A DNA stretch of 64,000 nt from NCBI GenBank assembly GCA_965218555.1, contig OZ244625.1, positions 2,728,001-2,792,000 on the forward strand, in the 5' to 3' direction. This document shows, in pieces, positions 63,842 through 64,000 of this stretch. The notes under the pieces were generated by a model. That model searched no databases and had not been told where the DNA came from. It saw nothing but the letters and a program-made list of their open reading frames with translations. This DNA is from JAPPLB01 sp965218555 (GTDB lineage Bacteria > Acidobacteriota > Terriglobia > Bryobacterales > UBA6623). The translations under genes were made by a program, and so were the position numbers. How positions within the stretch are numbered: position 1 is the first letter of the stretch; each line of letters opens with the position of its first letter.

Positions 63842-64000
63842 GCTCAGAAGAATAGCAGGTGGAGGCGAATGCGTCGCCAACACCCATGGCCCGCCCGCAC
63901 GGCACGTTCGTGGGGCGGCCTCGCCTTTGAGGTCCGCGGCCTTTCCCGCAGCCGGCTCGATCCGTCATGCATGCTCGGCACGCCGCGTCTTGTTCTGACA
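63842..64000. other. End of window, no gene seen
   Basis: The 159 bases upstream of the aminopeptidase show no recognisable coding frame, RNA or promoter hexamers that I would defend. The window ends before any next gene. Confidence 0.4.

Overview
The window reads as a GC-rich bacterial chromosome, most probably an acidobacterium of the Bryobacterales/Solibacter type. That assignment is inference. It rests on the paired DUF1552 and DUF1592-type cytochrome genes, a bactofilin, a PEGA-domain Ser/Thr kinase, a Tat-exported DegT-type aminotransferase, a candidate selenoprotein, many insertion sequences and a dispersed repeat family. Only a ribosomal RNA tree or whole-protein searches could settle it.

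Region by region. 1-9 kb is housekeeping: argS, mutT-aroA, and a tight argF-argG-argH-argR arginine operon. 9-15.5 kb holds a TPR protein, a methyltransferase-bactofilin pair, the DUF1552/DUF1592 pair and tRNA-Lys(CTT). 15.9-19.8 kb is a three-gene minus-strand operon (HemN-like radical SAM, FAD halogenase/reductase-like flavoprotein, phenylacetate-CoA-ligase-like enzyme), followed by an IS481 element. 21-26.3 kb carries a CHAD protein, glycerate 2-kinase, a cold-shock protein and a Ser/Thr kinase. 26.6-30.9 kb is a mobA-radical SAM-hxlA-hxlB operon (formaldehyde fixation enzymes) beside a divergent enolase-superfamily gene. 31-34.7 kb has a truncated PIN toxin, an intact vapBC, an IS6 element, and a gene read across an in-frame TGA: a deiodinase-like thioredoxin-fold protein with a CxxU motif, a hairpin that fits a bacterial SECIS, a DsbD-N-like domain and six EF-hand loops. 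34.8-38.9 kb has an exported DegT-type aminotransferase, pnp and rpsO.

39-55.5 kb is an accessory island. It has an ISNCY-type element and a type I restriction-modification locus (hsdM, hsdS, hsdR with a C-terminal Schlafen AlbA_2-like domain) that encloses an AbiE toxin-antitoxin pair. The AbiEii toxin is split by an IS21 element, and removing the element and one target copy restores its frame. Next comes an IS1595-family transposon with perfect 26-bp ends, an 8-bp target duplication and passenger genes of unknown function, then an orphan Mu gp27-like gene. A 75-bp imperfect direct repeat brackets the hsd-AbiE-IS1595-gp27 block. Copies of a modular repeat with 20-bp inverted ends (TAGCCTGCATTTCTCACCAC) lie at many junctions.

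55.7-64 kb returns to chromosomal genes: smc, a frameshifted CsaA-like tRNA-binding protein behind a structured leader, a TolB-like propeller protein, a PIN/UPF0175-like toxin-antitoxin pair and a secreted M18 aminopeptidase. No CRISPR array or rRNA was seen. No sel genes are in the window, so the selenoprotein reading depends on machinery elsewhere in the genome.
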